Shown here one piece after another: positions 56,961 to 64,000 of a DNA stretch of 64,000 nt; position 1 is the first letter of the stretch, and each line of letters opens with the position of its first letter. The translations under genes and the position numbers were made by a program. The notes under the pieces were generated by a model, which saw nothing but the letters and a program-made list of their open reading frames with translations, searched no databases and was not told the origin of the DNA. Source of the DNA: Snodgrassella alvi (lineage in GTDB: Bacteria; Pseudomonadota; Gammaproteobacteria; Burkholderiales; Neisseriaceae); NCBI RefSeq assembly GCF_002777745.1, contig NZ_MEIO01000053.1, positions 1-64,000 on the forward strand. Reading direction: 5' to 3'.

Positions 56961-58814
56961 ATGAACAGTTCTTCCTATCTACTGCATAGTTCCTGTCCCA
57001 GTTGCGGGGCTGAAATCGGCATTCATTCAGCTACCGCTGTAACTGCTGTTTGTGGTTATTGTCATTCTGTTTTATTAATTAATCAGAATAAACTGGTTCA
57101 GTCTGGCCGCCATTCTGCGGTTTTAAATGATTTGTCGCCACTACAAATCGGTACCACCGGTGTGTGGCAGGGCAAACCATTTACCCTGATCGGGCGCATG
57201 CAGGTTAATTACGATGCCGGTTCGTGGAATGAATGGCATGCACTGATGCATGATGGTAGCAGTGCGTGGCTTTCCGAAGCCAACGACCGCTTTGTTTTCA
57301 CCCGTCTGCAACCAGCACTGCCTGATCTTCGTGCCTTGCCTGAATTCAACAGCCTGAAAATTGGTAATACCTTTTTCAAATACAAAGAGCGCCGTTATGC
57401 CGTTGCCGATATCCGGAATATCCAGCGTGGCCAGTATGCTGCCGAGGGGGAGTTACCTATACCCTTGCCGCGGTCTGAAACTGCCCGGGTAGCCGATTGC
57501 CGCAATGGTGCATCTTTTATCACGCTGGATTATTCAGACGGAGAGGCTCAGCCACAGGTATTTGCCGGTAAGGGTATAGCATTAAAATCACTGCGTTTGC
57601 AAAATACCCGTACACCCGAGCAGATTCGCACCCGTGCGGGTCATGTTAAGGGCAGCACCAAAAGAGGCAAATGCCCTAATTGCGGTGGCGAAATCCGCTG
57701 GGTAAGCGGCGTTGCCGATTATGTTGTGTGCCAGTATTGCCGTAGTCAGCTGGACATGGGTGAAGAAACTGCCCAGCTGCATGCGACTAGTGAAATGCGC
57801 CAGCAACAAGAGAGTCTGTTGACCATTAAAATCGGCAGCAGAGCGCGGATTGGCAATGAAAGCTGGTGGGTACTGGGCGCGATGGTGCTGTATGAAGTAC
57901 CTGTTAATAAAGTCATGCAGGACGTACCTTTATATATTCAGGTAGCCGAGCATGAGGAAACTGAAGCAGAAACGCTCGGCTGGACGGAATATCTGCTCTA
58001 TTCCCCCAAAAAAGGGTTTTTATGGCTGCTGGAGCTGGAAAACAATCAATGGGCACTGGCTTCAACACTTGATGACTGGCCTGCCTTAAACAGGCCATTA
58101 GAGCCAATTGATTTCAGAAAGGATGAAATTCCTTTTCTTTATGATTATGCTGCTCAGGTTCTCTATGCTGCTGGTGCTTTTTATTGGCAGGTAGCACCGG
58201 GCGACAGCATGTATTACGTCGATTATGGCTGTGAACAGCGTAAATTATCCACAACGCTAACCCGTAACGAACAGTCGTGGTCGGTTGTCAGCAGTATTCC
58301 GGCCTCATTGGTAGCCGCATGGTTTCAGGGTAATAAAAATATCAGCATCAAGGCAAAACCACTGCCAGCTGATAAAGCTGTTAAAATTGTCCGCGAACAT
58401 CAAAGCATCAAGGCAAAAGATTTTACTATAGGTAATATCAGAAAATGGCGTTTGCAAACTGTCATGAAGCCCGATATTGATGTTCGTACTGCCAACTTCT
58501 GGATGGCTTTATTTATTGTTTTGAATTTTCCGATATTTTTTATGATATTTGTAGGAGGACTGGCTAATAATAATTTTGGCATCACGCCATTAATACTCCA
58601 TTTTATCACTTACGCATTGCTGGTAAAAATTCCTTATCGGAAATGGGGTATATTTGAATCTACAGATAATACCAAAAAATATAACCTTTATTTAGCAGCC
58701 CTGATTGTCATCATATTTACTTGGGGCAATTATGCTGCATTTAATAATCAATCAAACTCAGTAAATTCTTCACATGGCGGCTATTATGGCAGCGGCGGTC
58801 GGTGGCATAAATAA
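56961..58814 (+). CDS. zinc-ribbon DUF4178 membrane protein
   Basis: 617 residues. Two zinc ribbons (C12, C15, C31, C34 and C238, C241, C257, C260) each precede a DUF4178-type beta domain (LQIGTTGVWQGKPFTLIGRMQVNYDAGSWNEWHAL and IKIGSRARIGNESWWVLGAM). Two or three membrane segments lie near residues 510-580. The protein ends in a Gly/Tyr-rich tail (SHGGYYGSGGRWHK). The stop overlaps the speD start (TAATG). Function unknown; DUF4178 genes recur beside SPFH and SpeD genes. Confidence 0.82.
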   Translation: MNSSSYLLHSSCPSCGAEIGIHSATAVTAVCGYCHSVLLINQNKLVQSGRHSAVLNDLSPLQIGTTGVWQGKPFTLIGRMQVNYDAGSWNEWHALMHDGSSAWLSEANDRFVFTRLQPALPDLRALPEFNSLKIGNTFFKYKERRYAVADIRNIQRGQYAAEGELPIPLPRSETARVADCRNGASFITLDYSDGEAQPQVFAGKGIALKSLRLQNTRTPEQIRTRAGHVKGSTKRGKCPNCGGEIRWVSGVADYVVCQYCRSQLDMGEETAQLHATSEMRQQQESLLTIKIGSRARIGNESWWVLGAMVLYEVPVNKVMQDVPLYIQVAEHEETEAETLGWTEYLLYSPKKGFLWLLELENNQWALASTLDDWPALNRPLEPIDFRKDEIPFLYDYAAQVLYAAGAFYWQVAPGDSMYYVDYGCEQRKLSTTLTRNEQSWSVVSSIPASLVAAWFQGNKNISIKAKPLPADKAVKIVREHQSIKAKDFTIGNIRKWRLQTVMKPDIDVRTANFWMALFIVLNFPIFFMIFVGGLANNNFGITPLILHFITYALLVKIPYRKWGIFESTDNTKKYNLYLAALIVIIFTWGNYAAFNNQSNSVNSSHGGYYGSGGRWHK

Positions 58815-59179
58815 TGCAGCTTAATCATGCTATAGGGCAGCATTGTCTGCTAGATGTATATCAACTGAATAGTAACTGGTTGCAGGATGCCATTGCTATT
58901 GAAAAGGCATTGCTTCAGGTGGCGCAGGTGGCGCAGGCGCATATTTTGGCCAGCCATTTTCATACCTTTGGCGGCAGCGGCGGCGTAACTGGTGTACTGT
59001 TACTGGCAGAATCACATATCAGCATTCATACGTGGCCGGAACACCATTATGCTGCCATTGATATTTTTATGTGCGGGAAGTTATTGGTAGAAGCCGCGGT
59101 AGCTGAATTACAACAACTGCTACCCAATGCACAGATGCAGATTCGCTGGTTAGCACGTGAATATGTGCCAATAGCATGA
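58814..59179 (+). CDS. speD: S-adenosylmethionine decarboxylase proenzyme (short prokaryotic type)
   Basis: 121 residues. The self-cleavage site is E66-S67 in LLAESHISIHTWPE, with H72 and C87 also conserved. Cleavage creates the pyruvoyl group, and the product decarboxylated AdoMet is the aminopropyl donor for spermidine-synthase enzymes. It overlaps the DUF4178 gene by one base. No arginine or ornithine decarboxylase lies in the window, so this SpeD appears dedicated to the local membrane aminopropyltransferase. Confidence 0.92.
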   Translation: MQLNHAIGQHCLLDVYQLNSNWLQDAIAIEKALLQVAQVAQAHILASHFHTFGGSGGVTGVLLLAESHISIHTWPEHHYAAIDIFMCGKLLVEAAVAELQQLLPNAQMQIRWLAREYVPIA

Positions 59180-59543
59180 AAATTATTTTCCGGTCTACCA
59201 CAACATGGGCATTCGGCTTGGTCAGCCATTATTTGGTTACTCTCCTCACTTATAACAGATTATGAAAAATATATAAATCTGATACTCCTGTGCGATACGT
59301 ATAATTAAAACGTGCAATTTATTTGTTTTGGTATAGGTTGCCTGCTTGAATAAAATCTAGGTTTATACTATGTGACTTTGCTTCGTCGATAAATGTTTTT
59401 CCAGTACATTCCGATCTATTATTTACCTTTACCTTTATCTTTATCTTTAATGTATAGCCTTGGTATTTCGCTGTAACTATCCCCTAAAATAGTAAAGCAT
59501 AAAAGTAGAAAATTCTCTTTATTAACCCACAGAGAATTTAAAC

Positions 59544-59705
59544 ATGAGAAAAATGACTGAACATCAGATCGTAGCTATTTTAAAAGAAGCCGAAGCCGGT
59601 ATCCCTGTCAAAGAACTTTGCCATAAATATGGTATGGGGAATTCAACTTTCTATAAATGGCGTGATAAATATGGTGATATGGAAACTTCAGATATCAACA
59701 CTTAA
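59544..59705 (+). pseudogene. IS3 orfA remnant
   Basis: 53 codons starting MRKMTEHQIVAILKEAEAG, with a helix-turn-helix (VKELCHKYGMGNSTFYKWR). It stops at 59705 after a frameshift; the leucine zipper part (LKELEAENRKL) continues in another frame. Confidence 0.75.
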
Positions 59706-59783
59706 AGGAACTAGAAGCTGAAAATCGTAAGCTTAGCTAAGTTTAAAATCCCAGCTTCAGGAGGAAATCATAAAAAAGCTATA

Positions 59784-60603
59784 GTGTCAATTCAAGCACG
59801 TAGAGCCTGGGCTATGCAACTGCAAGAAAATCATTCTGTTACTATTGCCATGAGCTGCGCTATTGTTGGTTTAAGCCGCTGTGCTACTATTATCAACTTA
59901 AGTTACCGGATGATTCGGTGATTATGTCAGTGCTAAGTGCTATCACGGATAGACATTTACGCTGGGGCTTTCCTAAGCGTTTTAATCGTATCAGAAAGCT
60001 CGGTTATAAATGGAATTATAAACGTGTTTATCGAATATACTGCCAGTTAAAGATTAATCTCAGGGTAAAGCGTAAACAACGTATTCCTCCGCGCAGCCCA
60101 GAAAAACTATCAGTACTGAATAAGCTAGGTGAATGTTGGTCAATGGATTTTATGAGTGACAGCAGTCGCCATCAACGCAGGTTCAGAACTTTCAATGTCA
60201 TCAATGACTTTAATCGTGAGGCATTAGGCATTGATATTGCGGTCAGTTTGCCGGCTGGCAGAGTTACTTGTTATCCGGATAAACTGGCCGGATATCATGG
60301 TTCCCCACTTACAATACGAGTAGATAACAGACCGGAATTTACCGGAAAAACATTCATCGGCTGGGCAAAATAACACGGTATAAGCATAGATTATATTCAA
60401 GCAGTCCATATCAAAATCGATATATTGAACGACTTAATCGCATCTATCGCACAGAGGTACTGGATTTATATCTATTTAATAATCTGGAACAAGCAAGAAA
60501 GGTAACCGAAGAATGGCTAACTATTTATAACACGGAAAGACCTCATGAAGTATTAAATAATATGACGCCGAGTGAGTATATAACTCTAAAACAAACAGTG
60601 TAA
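59784..60603 (+). pseudogene. IS3 orfB (DDE transposase) remnant
   Basis: Pieces in several frames: ARRAWAMQLQENHSVTIA; then VIMSVLSAITDRHLRWGFPKRF...LGECWSMDFMSD (first Asp) to RVDNRPEF (second Asp, with Gly replaced by Arg); then YIERLNRIYRTEVLDLYLFNNLEQARKVTEEWL..YNTERPHEVL in another frame to the stop at 60603. At least two frameshifts, so it is inactive. Confidence 0.8.
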
Positions 60604-60658
60604 TTTTCTATCTGAATCTTGTACTAGCTTTGGGGTATTTACAGTTAATCTCTACATA

Positions 60659-60820
60659 TTATCTTAAATTGGTTTTGAAAAACCGTTCAAATTTATCAGA
60701 TGGTATTTTACCGGCGGCATTGTTATATAAATCGACATGATTTGCCTCTGGTACAATTACCGATTCTTTCTCTTTACTGCCGACTAATTGAATTGTTTGA
60801 TGTTGTGCAACAGCCGCCTA
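60659..60820 (-). pseudogene. C-terminal fragment of an alpha/beta hydrolase
   Basis: Minus strand reads VAQHQTIQLVGSKEKESVIVPEANHVDLYNN...KFERFFKTNL, resembling the last 50 residues of dienelactone-hydrolase-like proteins, with the catalytic His in ANHVDLY. Upstream there is a stop and no further homology. It lies just beyond the IS3 right end. Confidence 0.45.
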
Positions 60821-60987
60821 AACTCGCCAACCAGTACATTACCTTGCTGGATATGATAATAGTGAGAGAAAATATTATCAATGCCATATTTGCTAAATAG
60901 GTATCATCCAAGCACATTGCTTATATGGTAAGCAAGCGTATATATTGGTTTATTCTTCAATATGATAATTATATAAATTTTATATAG

Positions 60988-61215
60988 ATGCAGGATTTAT
61001 CTAATGAAAAAATACTGGTTCTACTATTTTGTTTGTTATTTCTTGCAATGCCCGTTCATGCAACCACTAAGAAAGATGAATGTGTTTGTATCAAACAAAA
61101 GAAAATCACGCGTGAAGCGTGCACCAGTGATAGATTCTATTCAGTAGGTTTTGATTTTGTTTTTAAAAGTAAAAAATACAATAGCTTTATGGCTGCTTAT
61201 AAGCCTTGCCAGTAA
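60988..61215 (+). CDS. small secreted protein, unknown
   Basis: 75 codons. Signal peptide-like ILVLLFCLLFLAMPVHA, then a basic, Cys-containing peptide (KKDECVCIKQKKITREACTSD...YKPCQ). An ATG at 61003 followed by six A's is out of frame by one; with one more A it would give MKKILVLLFC, a more natural start. So the gene may be intact from 60988, or frameshifted at the A-run. No family recognised. Confidence 0.45.
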   Translation: MQDLSNEKILVLLFCLLFLAMPVHATTKKDECVCIKQKKITREACTSDRFYSVGFDFVFKSKKYNSFMAAYKPCQ

Positions 61216-61743
61216 GGTTATATTGCTGAGCTGAATTCAATTTCACTCTTATAAGAGACTCAGTTTGAAATCTGACTTTTAGGATAGATGATTTCAATTT
61301 AGGAAAAGTATTACTATCAATATCTTAAGATGATAAAATGAAATAAAAATTAAGATAGCAAAACTGTAATATTCAATTCTTAAAACGGCGCTGATGGATA
61401 ATCTAAACTTTAACGACTTAGAAAAGTAGTCCCCGTAAAATGAAGAAAAATTAGTATTTGTTACTAATGAAATAATAAAATATGTAAAGGAAAATAAACA
61501 ATCCAGAATAGCTATGAAAGAAACAAAACAAGGTCTAAATAGATTTTCTATAGCTGTTTATTTATAAGTTTAGAAAAATCATTAGCTCAAATGAAGTTAT
61601 TTTCTGTGAGCAGTGTAGTTTACCTGTCACCATAGCAAATGGTTGCATGGGTGATAAAATATCAGACCAATACTGCGGATATTGGTCTGATAGAGTAGGA
61701 TTAATCTGTTTGAGATAGTGATGCTTGTATGCTGACAGAGTCT
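61216..61743. other. 530 bp of non-coding or decayed sequence
   Basis: AT-rich, with short frame pieces such as MDNLNFNDLEK and NEEKLVFVTNEIIKYVKENKQSRIA near 61394-61530 that look like gene debris. No intact gene, tRNA or clear terminator was recognised. Confidence 0.5.
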
Positions 61744-62550
61744 TTACTTCCAGTAACGCCACCACGGGATGGTATTTTGGTCTTGCCAAGATGTCTGTAA
61801 ATAGGGGCTGTTCGGAAAGTTCTGTGCCAGTACACGTTTTGTGTCGTCACTTAATTTCTGTTCGCCTAATTTTGAATATGCTGAAATCATAATAGCCAGC
61901 GCTTCTTCAACATTGGGCGTATTCTGATATTGGGAAATCACTGTCTGGGCACGTCCTACCGCAGCCAGCCATGCGCCGCGTTTCATGTAATAGCGTGCCA
62001 CTGAAAGTTCATTGCCGCCAAGTGCTTCCAGTAGTTTCTGCATCTTGGCGCGGGCATCGTCCGCATATTTACTCTGTGGGAAGTACTGTACTAGTTGGGC
62101 AAAGGTGGTATAGGCTTCGCGATTGGCTTTTGGATCACGGTCAGACCAGTCTTGTTTTGCCAGTTTGCTGACAAAGGATTTGTCTTCGTTAAGCTGAATC
62201 AGTGCTTTCAGATACAGCGCGTAATCCATGTTCGGATGCTGTGGATACAAGCGTTGGAACTGCTCGATTGCAGCCAGTGCCTTGTCGTTCTCATCGTCTT
62301 TATAATAGGCATAGGCTGTATCAAGCTGTGCCTGTTCTGCATATGAACCATAAGGGAAGCGTGCCTGCAGAATTTCGTATAATTTCTCTGCATGGGTATA
62401 ATTACGGTGCATCAGCTCATCGTGTGCTTCATTATACAGACGCTGAACAGACCAATCCTGGGTAATCTGGGAATCTTTATCGACCGTACTTGTGCTGGCA
62501 CAGGCACTCAGTAACAGGCCTAAGGCCACCGCCAAAAACGAATTTTTCAT
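61744..62550 (-). CDS. bamD: outer membrane assembly lipoprotein BamD
   Basis: 268 residues from the ATG at 62550. Lipobox LLLSAC with Cys17. Tetratricopeptide-like repeats follow: YNEAHDELMHRNYTHAEKLYEILQARFPYGSYAEQAQLDTAYAYYKDDENDKALAAIEQFQRLYPQHPNMDY-type sequence typical of BamD/ComL. It is an essential part of the BAM complex that inserts outer-membrane proteins. Its start codon shares CATG with the rluD start on the other strand. Confidence 0.95.
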   Translation of the reverse strand: MKNSFLAVALGLLLSACASTSTVDKDSQITQDWSVQRLYNEAHDELMHRNYTHAEKLYEILQARFPYGSYAEQAQLDTAYAYYKDDENDKALAAIEQFQRLYPQHPNMDYALYLKALIQLNEDKSFVSKLAKQDWSDRDPKANREAYTTFAQLVQYFPQSKYADDARAKMQKLLEALGGNELSVARYYMKRGAWLAAVGRAQTVISQYQNTPNVEEALAIMISAYSKLGEQKLSDDTKRVLAQNFPNSPYLQTSWQDQNTIPWWRYWK

Positions 62551-63676
62551 GAAAGACACTTCTTTGTTAGAGAATGATGACGATTATAACGATGATTTGC
62601 ACTTTGCGGCAGATGATGGTGCACAAAGTTATAAAAAATGGACAGTACCTAATGAACTGGCCGGCTTGCGTCTGGATGCAGCGCTGGCAAAACTGGCACC
62701 GGAATTTTCCCGCAGCCGCCTGACTGCATGGATAAAGGATAGCCATGTTACGGTTAACGGTAGCGTGGTACCACCCAAGTATAAATTAATCGGTGGTGAA
62801 ACTATACAGGTAGCCATTCAGCAGGATGAGAGCCAACTGGCCTTTACTCCCGAGCCTATGCCGTTGGATATTATATATGAAGATGATAGCGTGCTGGTAC
62901 TGAATAAACCTGCGGGACTTGTGGTACACCCTGCTGCGGGCAACTGGCAGGGCACGCTGCTTAACGGGCTACTTGCTTATTGTCCGGCGCTTGCACAGGT
63001 ACCACGAGCAGGGATTGTGCACCGTCTGGATAAGGACACCAGTGGTCTGATGGTGGTAGCAAAAACTGTGGCGGCACAAACACAGTTGGTGCGTCAGTTA
63101 CAGGCACGCACAGTAAAGCGTACCTATCGTGCTGTTGCTGATGGCATCGTACCCTTTGATGGCAAAATTGAAACTTTGATCGGACGTGATCCGCATAATC
63201 GCACTCGAATGGCTGTTATACCTTTCGGTGGCAAGGAAGCGATTACTCATGTAAAGGTGTTGGAACGTTATGCTGATTTCAGCTATATCGAGTGCCAGCT
63301 GGAAACCGGCCGTACCCATCAGATTCGTGTGCATATGAAAGCCGCAGGTCATCCGCTGGCCGGAGATGTGCTGTATGGTAACCCGCGCCATCCGGCAACG
63401 GCTGAAGTTAAGGCTGCGGTTAAAGCGCTGGCACGTCAGGCACTGCATGCCTACCGGCTACGCTTTATTCATCCGCAGACTCAGGAAACTGTGCAGTTTG
63501 AAGCACCATTGCCTGCTGATATCTATCATTTGCTTTCTGTATTGCGCTTACAGGCGGGCATGGACTCTGCCATTAAAACCGCAGATGAGTGGCAGCAACG
63601 TCTGGATAGTGAAGCCGAAGATGAAGACTGGGATGATGATGACTATGATGTGGATGTTATCTATGTACGCGAATAA
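62549..63676 (+). CDS. rluD: 23S rRNA pseudouridine synthase RluD
   Basis: 375 residues from the ATG at 62549. S4 domain (LRLDAALAKLAPEFSRSRLTAWIKDSHVTVNG), then the catalytic HRLDKDTSGLMVVAK with D161 and the GRTHQIRVHM motif. Both termini carry acidic extensions (ENDDDYNDD at the start, EAEDEDWDDDDYDVD at the end). It modifies U1911, U1915 and U1917 in helix 69. pgeF follows after 9 bp, as in Neisseria. Confidence 0.93.
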   Translation: MKDTSLLENDDDYNDDLHFAADDGAQSYKKWTVPNELAGLRLDAALAKLAPEFSRSRLTAWIKDSHVTVNGSVVPPKYKLIGGETIQVAIQQDESQLAFTPEPMPLDIIYEDDSVLVLNKPAGLVVHPAAGNWQGTLLNGLLAYCPALAQVPRAGIVHRLDKDTSGLMVVAKTVAAQTQLVRQLQARTVKRTYRAVADGIVPFDGKIETLIGRDPHNRTRMAVIPFGGKEAITHVKVLERYADFSYIECQLETGRTHQIRVHMKAAGHPLAGDVLYGNPRHPATAEVKAAVKALARQALHAYRLRFIHPQTQETVQFEAPLPADIYHLLSVLRLQAGMDSAIKTADEWQQRLDSEAEDEDWDDDDYDVDVIYVRE

Positions 63677-63685
63677 GGCAGTACA

Positions 63686-64000
63686 ATGAACCAATGGGAT
63701 ATGAATCAGGCGCTTGGGCTGAATCAGGATAAAAAATCCTTTTTGGATGCAGAATGGCCGGCACCAGCTAATGTACGTACTCTGATTACTACACGTCAGG
63801 GTGGTGTGAGCCGGGCGTCATTTGCTTCATTAAATGTTGGTGCACATGTGGGTGATCATGCTGAGGATGTGCAGCATAATCGCGCACTTGTGCAGCAGCA
63901 GGTGGCAAAACCGTTGGCTTATTTGAATCAGGTACACAGTGCCAGGGTAATCAATGCTATGTCGGCATTAACTGCAATGCAGGCTGGAAAGCCAGAAGCT
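63686..64000 (+). CDS. pgeF: purine nucleoside phosphorylase/laccase-domain protein PgeF, 3' end outside window
   Basis: The first 105 codons are visible and stay open to the window edge. AEWPAPANVRTLITTRQGGVSRASFASLNVGAHVGDHAEDVQHNR followed by LNQVHSARVI is the YfiH/PgeF signature, including the metal-site His of QVHS. It is implicated in nucleoside metabolism and peptidoglycan editing. It lies 9 bp after rluD, probably in one operon. Confidence 0.9.
   Translation, partial: MNQWDMNQALGLNQDKKSFLDAEWPAPANVRTLITTRQGGVSRASFASLNVGAHVGDHAEDVQHNRALVQQQVAKPLAYLNQVHSARVINAMSALTAMQAGKPEA

Larger units (their letters stand above)
59472..60643 (+). mobile_element. degenerate full-length IS3-family element
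   Basis: About 1172 bp. Left end TGTAACTATCCCCTAAAATAGTA (as two parts, ending TAGTA) and right end, read inward, TGTAAATACCCCAAAGCTAGTA match imperfectly as terminal inverted repeats starting with TG. It carries orfA and orfB remnants on the + strand. Adjacent bases (CGC left, GTT right) do not form a target duplication. The truncated copy at 12600-13111 is from the same element. Confidence 0.8.

Noticed and set aside
59463-60652. Target-site duplication of the IS3 element
   Set aside because: Flanking bases do not match, so none can be called.

Overview
The window looks like chromosomal DNA of a Neisseriaceae bacterium with moderately AT-rich DNA, most like the bee-gut genus Snodgrassella or a close relative. 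This is inferred from gene content and order (tpiA-secG-tRNA-Leu, acpP-fabF, zapA-6S RNA, DUF493-lipB-lipA, and bamD head-to-head with rluD-pgeF). It also fits the GGCTGCCT/AGGCAGCC words in several terminators, one of which (34597-34608) is a full 12-base match to a Neisseriaceae DNA uptake sequence dialect.

Left arm (1-13.1 kb): an accessory contact-dependent inhibition (CDI)/two-partner-secretion locus. A 5'-truncated giant FHA/CdiA-like exoprotein (1-7116) is followed by a small lipoprotein that is its likely immunity partner. Behind it lies an array of promoterless orphan toxin tails and candidate immunity genes: a VDNN-type toxin tail plus secreted partner (7619-9644), a second VDNN-type tail broken by a frameshift plus membrane partner (9726-10982), a near-identical second copy of the exoprotein C-terminus plus lipoprotein (11065-12428), and a third lipoprotein copy cut short where a truncated IS3 remnant begins (12450-13111). 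Base composition turns abruptly AT-rich at the exchanged modules.

Core region (13.4-52 kb): housekeeping genes. These include the oxygen-independent ubiquinone genes ubiU-ubiV-ubiT facing ubiG; a GT-C glycosyltransferase; lysP; a PPP-type phosphatase; tRNA-Arg(CCG); an LprI-like protein; an EamA transporter; rhodanese, chaB and a pcm-like gene; tpiA-secG-tRNA-Leu(GAG); a prolyl oligopeptidase; acpP-fabF; gpsA; a coiled-coil gene with zapA and 6S RNA; dnaE; tsaD-yheS with two small secreted proteins; queC; DUF493-lipB-lipA; and gltB-gltD.

52.1-59.2 kb holds the most interesting candidate system. Six genes diverge from one 250-bp promoter region: a Tat-exported FAD oxidoreductase and a membrane-embedded spermidine-synthase-like aminopropyltransferase to the left, and DUF350, SPFH-SHOCT, a zinc-ribbon/DUF4178 membrane protein and SpeD (AdoMet decarboxylase) to the right. 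Together they look like a membrane-associated aminopropyl-transfer or envelope-stress system.

Right end (59.4-64 kb): a degenerate full-length IS3-family element, gene debris (an alpha/beta-hydrolase tail and a small secreted ORF), then bamD and rluD with overlapping divergent start codons, and the 5' part of pgeF running off the window.
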